A stretch of DNA of 8,153 nucleotides from Clostridia bacterium (GTDB lineage: Bacteria; Bacillota_A; Clostridia; Lachnospirales; Lachnospiraceae): NCBI GenBank assembly GCA_012515365.1, contig JAAYYM010000190.1, positions 1 through 8,153 on the forward strand. Reading direction: 5' to 3'. This document shows positions 1 to 6,075 of the stretch, piece after piece. The notes under the pieces are model-generated. The model worked only from the letters and a program-made list of their open reading frames with translations, was not told the DNA's origin and did no database searches. Both the position numbers and the translations under genes were made by a program. The number at the start of each line of letters is the position of its first letter. Positions within the stretch are counted from its first letter, which is position 1.

Positions 1-1
1 A

Positions 2-895
2 CATCATGGAGATTTGACAGATTCAAGTAATTTGAATCGTCTGATCGAACAGATACAGCCTACAGAAATCTATAATCTGGCTGCACAGTCTCATGTGGCG
101 GTTTCCTTTGAAGTACCGGAATATACAGCAGAAACAACAGGTATCGGAACATTAAGACTTTTAGATGCAATTAAGAAAAGCGGAGTAAAATGTAAATTTT
201 ATCAGGCTTCTACATCAGAATTATTTGGAGGACTTCCTGAGACAGCTCCTCAGAGTGAAAAAACGCCATTTTATCCAAAGAGCCCATATGGAGCGGCAAA
301 ACTTTACTCTTACTGGATCACGGTTAATTATCGTGAGGCATATAATTTATTTGCATGTAATGGAATTCTTTTCAATCATGAATCACCACGTAGAGGTGAG
401 ACATTTGTAACAAGAAAAATCACAAGAGCCGTATCTGAGATCATGGCAGGTGAAAGAGAAAAACTTTCTTTAGGAAATCTTGATGCAAAGCGTGACTGGG
501 GATTTGCAGGAGATTATGTTGAAGGTATGTGGAGAATGCTTCAGCAGGATAAGCCGGGAGATTATGTCCTTGCAACGAATGAAACACATACCGTACGTGA
601 ATTTGTAAATCTTGCTTTTGCAGAGGTTGGTGTTACAATCGAATGGCGTGGAACAGGTGTTGGTGAAAAGGGATATGATAAAGAGACAGGAAAAATCCTT
701 GTAGACGTTAACCCGAGATATTTCAGACCTGCAGAGGTTGAATTCCTTTGGGGCGATTGCTCTAAAGCTGAAAAAGAGCTTGGATGGAAGAGAAAGGTAG
801 ACTTTAAGGGTCTTGTATCAATGATGGTTGATTCAGACATGCGTCACATTGCCGGAATGAGTTCTTTAGAATATCGCAATCGTAATGAGGAATAG
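2..895 (+). CDS. gmd: GDP-mannose 4,6-dehydratase, 5'-truncated by the window edge
   Basis: Converts GDP-D-mannose to GDP-4-keto-6-deoxy-D-mannose, the first step to GDP-L-fucose, in the cytoplasm with NADP. The frame is open from base 2 and reads [10 protein letters not shown], matching the HYGDL stretch that lies about 60 residues into full-length Gmd. The N-terminal Rossmann GxxGxxG is therefore outside the window, and the TTG at 14 is internal, not a start. The visible 297 residues carry the STSE segment with the catalytic Thr/Glu pair (visible residues 71 and 73), the SDR YxxxK pair (Y96, K100 in SPYGAAK), the family block [15 protein letters not shown], and the late RYFRPAEVE motif. These are characteristic of Gmd rather than other extended SDRs. 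Length plus the missing part fits the usual 345-370 residues. fcl follows after 11 bases, so the two are almost certainly cotranscribed. No frameshift or missing key residue is seen. Confidence 0.96.
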   Translation, partial: HHGDLTDSSNLNRLIEQIQPTEIYNLAAQSHVAVSFEVPEYTAETTGIGTLRLLDAIKKSGVKCKFYQASTSELFGGLPETAPQSEKTPFYPKSPYGAAKLYSYWITVNYREAYNLFACNGILFNHESPRRGETFVTRKITRAVSEIMAGEREKLSLGNLDAKRDWGFAGDYVEGMWRMLQQDKPGDYVLATNETHTVREFVNLAFAEVGVTIEWRGTGVGEKGYDKETGKILVDVNPRYFRPAEVEFLWGDCSKAEKELGWKRKVDFKGLVSMMVDSDMRHIAGMSSLEYRNRNEE

Positions 896-906
896 AGGAA
901 ATCGAA

Positions 907-1848
907 ATGGAAAAGAATGCTAAGATATATGTAGCCGGTCATCATGGTCTCGTTGGTTCTGCGATTGTACGTAGTCTCGAGAGGAGCGGTTACCAAAATA
1001 TAATCGGAAGATCACATAAAGAGCTTGATTTAACTTCTCAAGCTGACGTGAATGCATTTTTCGAACAGGAGAAACCGGAGTATGTAATACTGGCAGCAGC
1101 TAAGGTTGGTGGAATTAATGCCAATCAGACAATGCCGGCAGAATTTGCTTATGTGAATATGCAGATTCAGTGTAATGTCATTGAGTGTGCGCATCGTTAT
1201 GGAGTGAAAAAACTGTTGTTTTTGGGAAGTACCTGCATTTATCCCAAAATGGCACCGCAGCCGATCCCGGAGGAAGCACTGTTAACCGGACCGCTGGAAA
1301 CGACAAATGAGGCCTATGCGATTGCAAAGATCGCAGGACTTGAAATGTGCAAGTTCTATAAAATGCAGTATGGGGATGACTTTATCAGTTGTATGCCGAC
1401 AAATCTTTACGGGCCTCATGATAATTATGATCTTAGTAATTCTCATGTGATGCCAGCCATGATTCGTAAGTTTCATGAGGCAAAGATTAATCATCAGCCA
1501 AGCGTAGAACTTTGGGGAACAGGGACTCCATTACGTGAATTCCTTTATGTAGATGATATGGCGGATGCATGTGTATTCTTATTAGAAAACTATAGTGGAC
1601 TGCAGCATGTTAATATTGGAACCGGAAAAGAAGTGTCGATTAAAGAGCTGGCAGAGACGATCAAGAAAATCGTTGATTATAAAGGTGAAATCGTATGGAA
1701 TCAGGATATGCCGGATGGAACTCCAAGAAAACTGACAAAAGTTGACAAACTTCATGAACTTGGATTTACTCATAAAGTAGAATTAGAAGAAGGCATAAAA
1801 CTTGCATATAACTGGTTCGTAGAAAATATCGATCATGCAAAATTATAA
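907..1848 (+). CDS. fcl: GDP-L-fucose synthase (GDP-4-keto-6-deoxy-mannose 3,5-epimerase/4-reductase)
   Basis: Epimerises C3 and C5 of the Gmd product and then reduces C4 with NADPH, giving GDP-L-fucose; cytoplasmic. The 313-residue protein is near the family's usual ~310-325. It opens with the Rossmann loop GHHGLVG (residues 11-17) and carries Ser108 and Cys110 in LGSTCIYP, then the YxxxK pair Y137/K141 in NEAYAIAK. The segment [11 protein letters not shown] is followed by His180 in SNSH. In the E. coli enzyme the equivalent Ser, Cys, Tyr, Lys and His form the active site, so all key residues are present. The ATG at 907 is preceded by an AGAGGAA ribosome binding site directly after the gmd stop, 11 bases away. 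It is the last gene of its transcription unit: a strong hairpin starts 14 bases after its TAA stop. The symbol wcaG is also used for this gene. Confidence 0.97.
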   Translation: MEKNAKIYVAGHHGLVGSAIVRSLERSGYQNIIGRSHKELDLTSQADVNAFFEQEKPEYVILAAAKVGGINANQTMPAEFAYVNMQIQCNVIECAHRYGVKKLLFLGSTCIYPKMAPQPIPEEALLTGPLETTNEAYAIAKIAGLEMCKFYKMQYGDDFISCMPTNLYGPHDNYDLSNSHVMPAMIRKFHEAKINHQPSVELWGTGTPLREFLYVDDMADACVFLLENYSGLQHVNIGTGKEVSIKELAETIKKIVDYKGEIVWNQDMPDGTPRKLTKVDKLHELGFTHKVELEEGIKLAYNWFVENIDHAKL

Positions 1849-1862
1849 ATGCTTACACATAT

Positions 1863-1911
1863 GAAACAGGGTATGTATTTCAGATTATTTTTGAAATACA
1901 TACCCTGTTTC
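1863..1911. terminator. Perfect 19-bp hairpin between convergent genes, probable bidirectional terminator
   Basis: Bases 1863-1881 (GAAACAGGGTATGTATTTC) are an exact reverse complement of 1893-1911, and A1882/T1892 can add a twentieth pair, leaving a 9-base loop. It starts 14 bases after the fcl stop and lies 21 bases beyond the stop of the minus-strand gene ending at 1933, the expected position for a shared terminator. The + strand flank (CTTGTTATTTAT) is moderately T-rich; the minus-strand flank is not, so termination is probably better rightward. It contains AT-rich stretches, but perfect pairing over 19 bases is not expected by chance. Confidence 0.75.
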
Positions 1912-1932
1912 CTTGTTATTTATGAAATGTGT

Positions 1933-2256
1933 TCAGCATTCTAGGTAGATACTTAAACATCGTTCTTGTCTGCTGGAGAGCATTTTCTGATATTTCATGA
2001 TCCATTGAATCTGCGGATCGGTAATCTGATAAGTTTTATTTTCTACGAATGATCTGGTAATATGCTGAATATGCAGTCCATCACAAAACAATTTGATCCA
2101 ATGTGAATGAAGCAGCATTTCATCAGGTGTGATGGCCATTGCGTCGGCATGTGTATTTTGATAAAGGTCGTGGATTAGTTTTTCTGCAAGTTGAATATGT
2201 CCATATGGATCACAGGGATAAAAGGATCCGTATGGCGACAGCCAGCCGCATAACAT
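1933..2256 (-). CDS. Small protein of unknown function (about 107 residues)
   Basis: I do not recognise a named family. The start is placed at the ATG whose first base is 2256, because AAAGGAGG lies seven bases upstream of it (2264-2271). The frame stays open upstream to 2349, but that extension is a low-complexity Phe/Leu run with no comparable ribosome binding site. The protein begins MLCGWLSPYG and continues with an aromatic, Cys- and Gly-containing opening (about residues 1-20), then a helical stretch around LAEKLIHDLY, then a soluble body rich in His, Gln and Ile ending in C. There is no signal peptide or membrane segment in the chosen form. The opening resembles short conserved hypotheticals of Firmicutes that begin with a 'GWLSPxGxF' pattern; that comparison is from memory and unverified. 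It is convergent with fcl and divergent from the glycosyltransferase operon, so it is probably not part of either unit. Confidence 0.72.
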   Translation of the reverse strand: MLCGWLSPYGSFYPCDPYGHIQLAEKLIHDLYQNTHADAMAITPDEMLLHSHWIKLFCDGLHIQHITRSFVENKTYQITDPQIQWIMKYQKMLSSRQERCLSIYLEC

Positions 2257-2263
2257 CTTGGTT

Positions 2264-2271
2264 CCTCCTTT
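2264..2271 (-). promoter_or_regulatory. Ribosome binding site deciding the start at 2256
   Basis: The minus strand reads AAAGGAGG seven bases before the ATG at 2256. It is a near-complete match to the 16S anti-Shine-Dalgarno and rules in favour of the 107-residue form over the longer open frame beginning at 2349. Confidence 0.85.
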
Positions 2272-2299
2272 CATAGATAGTAATGATATAAAAAAGAAT

Positions 2300-2327
2300 A
2301 TCATATAGAAAAACAGAAACAAACAAA
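2300..2327 (-). promoter_or_regulatory. Weak candidate promoter for the minus-strand small gene
   Basis: On the minus strand, TATGAT (2305 down to 2300) is five of six to the sigma-A -10 box and lies about 45 bases upstream of the start at 2256. The -35 region is a T-rich TTTGTT-like stretch at about 2327-2322, a poor match. A 7-bp inverted repeat, ATGATAT/ATATCAT (2283-2289 and 2298-2304), overlaps the -10. The whole stretch is so AT-rich that such matches are cheap. Confidence 0.25.
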
Positions 2328-2361
2328 AACTCATCGACAAATCTCGCATCCATTTTCTTAC

Positions 2362-2390
2362 TTGTTGAAAGAATGAATGTCTAGTATAAT
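2362..2390 (+). promoter_or_regulatory. Sigma-A-type promoter for the glycosyltransferase operon
   Basis: TTGTTG at 2362-2367 and a perfect TATAAT at 2385-2390 are separated by 17 bases. The -35 is only three of six, while the -10 is exact. An alternative -35, TTGAAA at 2365-2370, would give a 14-base spacer, which is too short. The start site would fall near 2397, giving a leader of about 37 bases before the ATG at 2434. It points to the right, and no other convincing promoter is seen before the genes that follow, so it is likely to serve the operon from 2434 on. Confidence 0.6.
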
Positions 2391-2433
2391 GAAAATAATG
2401 TTATTATGACAGAACATGTATGAGGTAAAGATT

Positions 2434-3189
2434 ATGCGAGGTTTTTTACTATTTTTACTTTCCTTTTTATTGATATATTGTGCGGAAAAACGGTATCGGA
2501 TCAAAAAGCTGTTTTTATATCCGGCCATTGTACTTTGCCCCTGCGTCGTGGTTTCTTCATATGCTTGTGTGATGGCAGATCGGATGGTGACAAAGAAAAC
2601 GGAATTGACTAAGGGATTAAAGATCCTATATCATATTTTGTTCTATCTGCTGATGGTACTGATTGCTTTTATGGCCGGTGGATTTCAATTGCATTTGGAA
2701 CTATCACCTGTTTCTATTATCGTTTTGTTATTTTCGGCAGTAGCATATTGGCTGCTAGGGACACAACTTTTCCCAAAAGAGCGGATCGGCCAGGGTTGCT
2801 TCCTGTTCGTATGCATACTGTTTCGCTTATTTACCTATCCGGCTTTAGACGGGACCAAATTGGAAAATGCAACAGAATTATCTGCAGGAATTTTAATCAT
2901 CAAGCAGATCATTGTTCCACTGATACTATATGGTTTGCTGAAAAATGGCACCGATCGGCCATTATTAGAGGAATTGACTATGAAGGAGGAACCGGTAGTG
3001 GGGAAAAAATTACTGAATATCAAGGTTTTAGCGATTGCATTTATTATATTTGTCTTACTGACTGCATGTTCTATTTTTACTTTAAATACAAAAATAAACA
3101 ACCTATCCCTGTATATCCAGAATATGCAGGAGAATACTGAGCAGTCACAGACAGAGCAGCCACAGCCAGATAAGATGGAAGCAGAATGA
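2434..3189 (+). CDS. Multi-pass membrane protein of unknown function
   Basis: Not recognised. The ATG at 2434 is chosen because TGAGGT (2421-2426) sits seven bases before it; an in-frame ATG at 2416 has no good site and would overlap that signal. The 251-residue protein has about seven hydrophobic segments, at roughly 2-16, 27-47, 63-83, 93-110, 120-135, 151-169 and 197-217. A basic stretch (EKRYRIKK) follows the first. A charged loop of about 25 residues (170-196) precedes the last helix. The tail after residue 218 is hydrophilic and rich in Gln, Glu and Asn (about 34 residues, ending DKMEAE). No catalytic motif is evident. It is the first gene of the operon, 36 bases ahead of the DUF6077-type gene, so a role in surface-polymer export or assembly is plausible from context only. 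Confidence 0.8.
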   Translation: MRGFLLFLLSFLLIYCAEKRYRIKKLFLYPAIVLCPCVVVSSYACVMADRMVTKKTELTKGLKILYHILFYLLMVLIAFMAGGFQLHLELSPVSIIVLLFSAVAYWLLGTQLFPKERIGQGCFLFVCILFRLFTYPALDGTKLENATELSAGILIIKQIIVPLILYGLLKNGTDRPLLEELTMKEEPVVGKKLLNIKVLAIAFIIFVLLTACSIFTLNTKINNLSLYIQNMQENTEQSQTEQPQPDKMEAE

Positions 3190-3225
3190 CGGACGGAAGA
3201 GAATTTTCAGGAGGCAGAATCTGAC

Positions 3226-4062
3226 ATGATTCTTTTGATTAGTATCATTTCTATTTTGATAAATTGTTTTATTTATATGATATTCGGATCACTTATCATC
3301 GGAGACCGCAAAGGTCAAGGTTTTTCATTTACTTTGGCGTGTGTGATCGGTTTCTTTTTGTACCATAGTATCTTTATGATCGCCTGTGTACCATTGATGC
3401 TTAAGTTTCAGCCTCTTTCTTACATGGTTGTACTCTGGCTTGCGATTGTATCGATTGTTTTGGTAGTGTCTGTTGTTTTATGCCGAAAGAAATGGTTGGC
3501 TCAGCTAAAAAAAATTAAAGGAATGATACTATCAGCGCCATCTTTTTATGCATTCTTATTGATACTTTGTATTACTCAAATTGTCTTGATCGCGGGAGCC
3601 TATAATTTCACATTAGATGCAACTTATTATGTCGGCAATGTGGCAACGAGTGTGGCAACGGATTCTATGAATATTTATGATCCGTATACCGGTAATTGGC
3701 AGGATCATTTTGAAATGAGATATTTCTTTGCTACCTATTCCATGAATGACGCCGTGATCTGTAAATTGACCGGGATACCGGCGCTTGTGCAGACGAAAAT
3801 CATTATGACCTCAGTGGTGGTTATCTTTATACAGTTTATATACTATCAGATTGCTATTAAACTATTCCCAGATAACAAGAGAGCTGCTGCACTCATGATT
3901 TTCCTGATGGCAGTTGTTAATTTTACGTTTATAACAATCTATACGTCATCTAATTTCCTGATTACAAGAACATTTGAAGGAAAATCTATCGTAGGTAATG
4001 TTGTACTTGTACTACTGTTGTATATGTATATGAGAATGCTTGATCAAACTCATACAATCTGA
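3226..4062 (+). CDS. N-terminal fragment of the DUF6077-type membrane protein
   Basis: The intact ribosome binding site AGGAGG (3209-3214) lies 11 bases before the ATG, so this 278-residue piece is probably translated. It has hydrophobic helices near residues 3-25, 35-58, 65-86, 106-126, 193-212, 221-241 and 256-270. The loop after the fourth helix carries Asp131 in TLDATYY and the YDPYTGNW stretch (about 151-158), likely on the outer face and possibly near an active site. A second motif, ITRTFEGKS, lies at about 246-254 just before the last helix. It ends at a TGA followed in frame by GAA TGG ATC ATG, where the homologous chain would continue; CGA (Arg) is the simplest ancestral codon. No selenocysteine-type context is apparent. 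Confidence 0.6.
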   Translation: MILLISIISILINCFIYMIFGSLIIGDRKGQGFSFTLACVIGFFLYHSIFMIACVPLMLKFQPLSYMVVLWLAIVSIVLVVSVVLCRKKWLAQLKKIKGMILSAPSFYAFLLILCITQIVLIAGAYNFTLDATYYVGNVATSVATDSMNIYDPYTGNWQDHFEMRYFFATYSMNDAVICKLTGIPALVQTKIIMTSVVVIFIQFIYYQIAIKLFPDNKRAAALMIFLMAVVNFTFITIYTSSNFLITRTFEGKSIVGNVVLVLLLYMYMRMLDQTHTI

Positions 4063-4071
4063 GAATGGATC

Positions 4072-4296
4072 ATGCTTTTTGTGATATGTTTTGGAGCAAC
4101 AGCAATTTCATCTTCTGCCAATATGCTGGTTCCAGCGACTTTATCGGTTTTATTTATTCCTCTTGCCTTAATTAAGAAGGATTTGAGGATTTTGTTAGGG
4201 TATCTGCTCTGTGCATTACCGGGAGTTTGTATGGCACTGATGTATGTGGCATATGTAAAAGGGTACTTTGTATTTCATACGTACCCGATTTTTTAG
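4072..4296 (+). CDS. Middle fragment of the DUF6077-type membrane protein
   Basis: A 74-residue open stretch in the frame of its neighbours, with two or three membrane helices, that continues the chain broken by the TGA at 4060. The first in-frame ATG is nine bases after that stop, and the GAGAATGG upstream is only a weak ribosome binding site, so any translation would depend on re-initiation. It ends in two consecutive TAG codons right after a hairpin and T-run. It is unlikely to be an independent gene and is best read as part of the broken gene. Confidence 0.35.
   Translation: MLFVICFGATAISSSANMLVPATLSVLFIPLALIKKDLRILLGYLLCALPGVCMALMYVAYVKGYFVFHTYPIF
4261..4294 (+). terminator. Candidate intrinsic terminator inside the broken gene
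   Basis: GGGTAC (4261-4266) pairs with GTACCC (4281-4286), and GTAT (4270-4273) pairs with ATAC (4277-4280) across a three-base loop, with TTT bulged on the left arm. Two bases later comes a run of six T (4289-4294) that runs into the first TAG. The layout is that of an intrinsic terminator, but the bulged 10-bp stem is moderate and it lies in coding sequence, so partial termination or chance is possible. Confidence 0.35.
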
Positions 4297-4299
4297 TAG

Positions 4300-4307
4300 A
4301 AAGGTGG
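4300..4307 (+). promoter_or_regulatory. Ribosome binding site allowing a GTG start at 4315
   Basis: AAAGGTGG begins directly after the second TAG and ends seven bases before the in-frame GTG at 4315. The spacing is ideal and the match good, so the C-terminal piece could be translated by itself despite the stops. Confidence 0.5.
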
Positions 4308-4314
4308 CAGTATT

Positions 4315-5196
4315 GTGCAGACGCTTCATGTTGAACAATTAGGAATTCAATATTTGCAGGAATGCCTGTCCTATTATACAGAACAGGGCTCCTATTATAT
4401 ACTGTATCTTGCCGCAATCCTGTTTTTGCTGATCAAGGGAACTAAAAAGGAACGGTTGATTTTTATACCAAGTGCAGTGTTACTATTACTATCGGTATAT
4501 AACCCAGTGTTTCCGATTGTATTGAATCATTTTTTTGATGTTAATAAAGAATACTACCGCTTTTTTTGGATCGCACCGGTGGTTATCGTAGTTCCTTATG
4601 TTTCTACCAGGATTTTGCTGATGCTCAATGACCGTGCAAAACGGTGTATGGCAGCTGTTATTTTTCTCGTTATTTTTTGTATTTCCGGAAAATTTGTTTA
4701 TGCAGATGGATATGTATGGGCGGAGAACAGATATAAGATTTCTAATGACCTGATCAAAATTTCTGAAATCATTCATGGCGATGCAGATCATTCTTATCCA
4801 CGTGCACTTATGGAATATCATTATAATATGGAAATGCGGCAGTATGATCCGACGATACTTTTAACAATTGACAGGGAAGATTATCTCTATGCCGTAAGCA
4901 ACGCGTACACGGATGAGATGCTTGCGGATGAGGCAAATCCTCAATACCGGTTATTGGCAGTTCTGGTTCGTTATCAGCCATTAAGTGATCAGGAATTTAT
5001 AGATGCGCTGGAAGCAACCAAAACAGAATATGTTGTTGTTTCTACCCAAAATGGAATCATCCCGTTTTTAGAGCGTAACGGATTGAGTGAGGTCGAAAGA
5101 ACACAGACAAGCATCGTTTACAAATATGAATTAAAAGAGGCTGCAGTTTCACCAATCATTGATTACAGTGAATTACACTGGGATTTTCATAAGTAG
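4315..5196 (+). CDS. C-terminal fragment of the DUF6077-type membrane protein
   Basis: This 293-residue piece, if started at GTG 4315, has membrane helices at about 26-41, 48-63, 85-103 and 111-129, followed by a soluble C-terminal domain of about 160 residues that is probably outside the membrane. The motifs NPVFP (63-67) and EYYRFFW (79-85) lie between helices two and three and look like family signatures. The tail contains KTEYVVVSTQNG, a pattern I associate with the end domain of large membrane glycosyltransferase-like proteins. The end is intact: the next gene's ribosome binding site overlaps its TAG stop and its ATG follows nine bases later. The length of undamaged frame suggests recent loss or retained use. 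Confidence 0.55.
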   Translation: MQTLHVEQLGIQYLQECLSYYTEQGSYYILYLAAILFLLIKGTKKERLIFIPSAVLLLLSVYNPVFPIVLNHFFDVNKEYYRFFWIAPVVIVVPYVSTRILLMLNDRAKRCMAAVIFLVIFCISGKFVYADGYVWAENRYKISNDLIKISEIIHGDADHSYPRALMEYHYNMEMRQYDPTILLTIDREDYLYAVSNAYTDEMLADEANPQYRLLAVLVRYQPLSDQEFIDALEATKTEYVVVSTQNGIIPFLERNGLSEVERTQTSIVYKYELKEAAVSPIIDYSELHWDFHK

Positions 5197-5205
5197 GAGA
5201 CAAAC

Positions 5206-6066
5206 ATGCTTTTAACTATCTTTACTCCAACCTATAACCGAGAGCATTTACTGCCCCGTTTGTATCATAGTCTGCTGGAACAGACGTGTCGAGATTTTTG
5301 CTGGCTGATTGTAGATGATGGATCTTTAGACCATACACGTGAGTTAGTGGAACAATGGCAGCATGAGGGTAATCTTAAAATCACGTATATTTATCAGTCA
5401 AATGGCGGAAAAATGCGTGCACATAATACAGGTGTCAGACATGCAGATACAGAGTTGTTTCTCTGTGTTGATTCTGATGATTATCTGTCGAAAACAGCAG
5501 TAGACGTTGTCATTGAAAAATGGTGCAGGGAAAAGGATGATAACAAATCGGGAATTGTGGCTCATAAGGGGAAAAGTGAGAATGAGTTGTTATCAGGTAT
5601 GCCGTTTCCACTTAGTGGTTCATCTACCCTTTATGGCTTATATCTTCACGGTTTTCAGGGTGAAACAACACTGGTTTTCAGGACAAAAATATTGAAAGAA
5701 AATCTGTTTCCTGAAATTGAAGGGGAAAAATATGTGCCAGAAGATTATATCTATGATAAAATAGACAGGAACTATCAATTATTGATCTTGCCGGAAATAT
5801 TGACGATATGTGAAATCGTTGAGGCAGGTTATACGGCGAATGTCCGCAAACTCAGAGAAGATAATCCACATGCATGGTATTTATATTATAAACAAAGGGC
5901 GGAAATCACGCCATTTTCTATTCTGAAATTGAAATATGTGAGTTATTACTGGATTTATGCAGGTTTTGTATCAGAAAAAATTTTTAAAAACACAGAGCTC
6001 TCATCCGTTATGATCTTAGCCGGACTGCCGGGAGCCCTTGTTTTGAAAATACTTAATAAAAGATGA
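5206..6066 (+). CDS. Family 2 glycosyltransferase
   Basis: Inverting GT-A enzyme that transfers a sugar from a nucleotide-sugar donor, here probably onto the lipid-linked repeat unit at the cytoplasmic membrane face. The 286 residues begin directly with the GT2 strand TIFTPTYNRE (4-13). WLIVDDGS gives the donor-binding Asp37/Asp38, SNGGKMRAHNTG (65-76) the conserved mid-domain block, and CVDSDDYL (87-94) the DxD-type metal site at Asp89-Asp92. VPEDYIYDK (about 177-185) probably supplies the catalytic acidic residue. The last ~50 residues are less conserved, with a hydrophobic end that may touch the membrane. The ATG is preceded by AGGAGA overlapping the preceding stop. The next gene begins nine bases after its stop. 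Donor and acceptor cannot be told from sequence; the overall form resembles capsule GT2 enzymes. Confidence 0.92.
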   Translation: MLLTIFTPTYNREHLLPRLYHSLLEQTCRDFCWLIVDDGSLDHTRELVEQWQHEGNLKITYIYQSNGGKMRAHNTGVRHADTELFLCVDSDDYLSKTAVDVVIEKWCREKDDNKSGIVAHKGKSENELLSGMPFPLSGSSTLYGLYLHGFQGETTLVFRTKILKENLFPEIEGEKYVPEDYIYDKIDRNYQLLILPEILTICEIVEAGYTANVRKLREDNPHAWYLYYKQRAEITPFSILKLKYVSYYWIYAGFVSEKIFKNTELSSVMILAGLPGALVLKILNKR

Positions 6067-6075
6067 GGTGTTTGT

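Larger units (their letters stand above)
3226..5196 (+). pseudogene. DUF6077-type polytopic membrane protein interrupted by three in-frame stop codons
   Basis: Three open stretches (3226-4062, 4072-4296, 4315-5196) lie in the same reading frame and read as one protein of 656 codons if the stops at codon 279 (TGA), 357 and 358 (TAG TAG) are ignored. The N-terminal part has several membrane helices and a loop with TLDATYYVGN and YDPYTGNW; the C-terminal part has NPVFP, EYYRFFW and a non-membrane domain of about 150 residues. These features match my memory of DUF6077 proteins of Lachnospiraceae, which sit in glycan clusters and resemble GT-C-like membrane enzymes; the assignment is moderately sure. 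No insertion or deletion is needed, and each stop can be derived from a sense codon by one C-to-T change (CGA to TGA, CAG to TAG). Either the gene has recently decayed, or it persists as separately translated pieces. Confidence 0.7.

Noticed and set aside
562..840. Minus-strand open frames inside gmd, and similar ones opposite fcl, the DUF6077-type gene and the phosphotransferase gene
   Set aside because: They lie fully opposite well-supported genes, lack good ribosome binding sites, and translate to compositionally odd sequences without motifs.
14..895. TTG at 14 as the start of gmd
   Set aside because: The reading frame is open to base 2 and the residues before it (HHGD) match the interior of Gmd. 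The gene is cut by the window edge.
2257..2349. Longer form of the minus-strand small gene starting at 2349, with a Phe-rich hydrophobic N-terminus
   Set aside because: The extension is translated AT-rich intergenic DNA with no good ribosome binding site, and it would contain the AAAGGAGG that serves the start at 2256.
2394..2405. AATAA-TG-TTATT inverted repeat just after the -10 box as an operator
   Set aside because: The arms are only five bases, all A/T, in an AT-rich leader; chance is sufficient.
4060..4062. TGA read as selenocysteine or tryptophan
   Set aside because: Other genes here end in TGA (for example 7447-7449), so the code is standard. No selenoprotein family or clear stem-loop directly downstream was seen, and an in-frame TAG pair follows in the same gene.
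4289..4294. T6 run as a phase-variation switch restoring the DUF6077-type frame
   Set aside because: Losing or gaining one T gives frames that end soon after and do not rejoin the downstream frame, so slippage cannot restore the protein.
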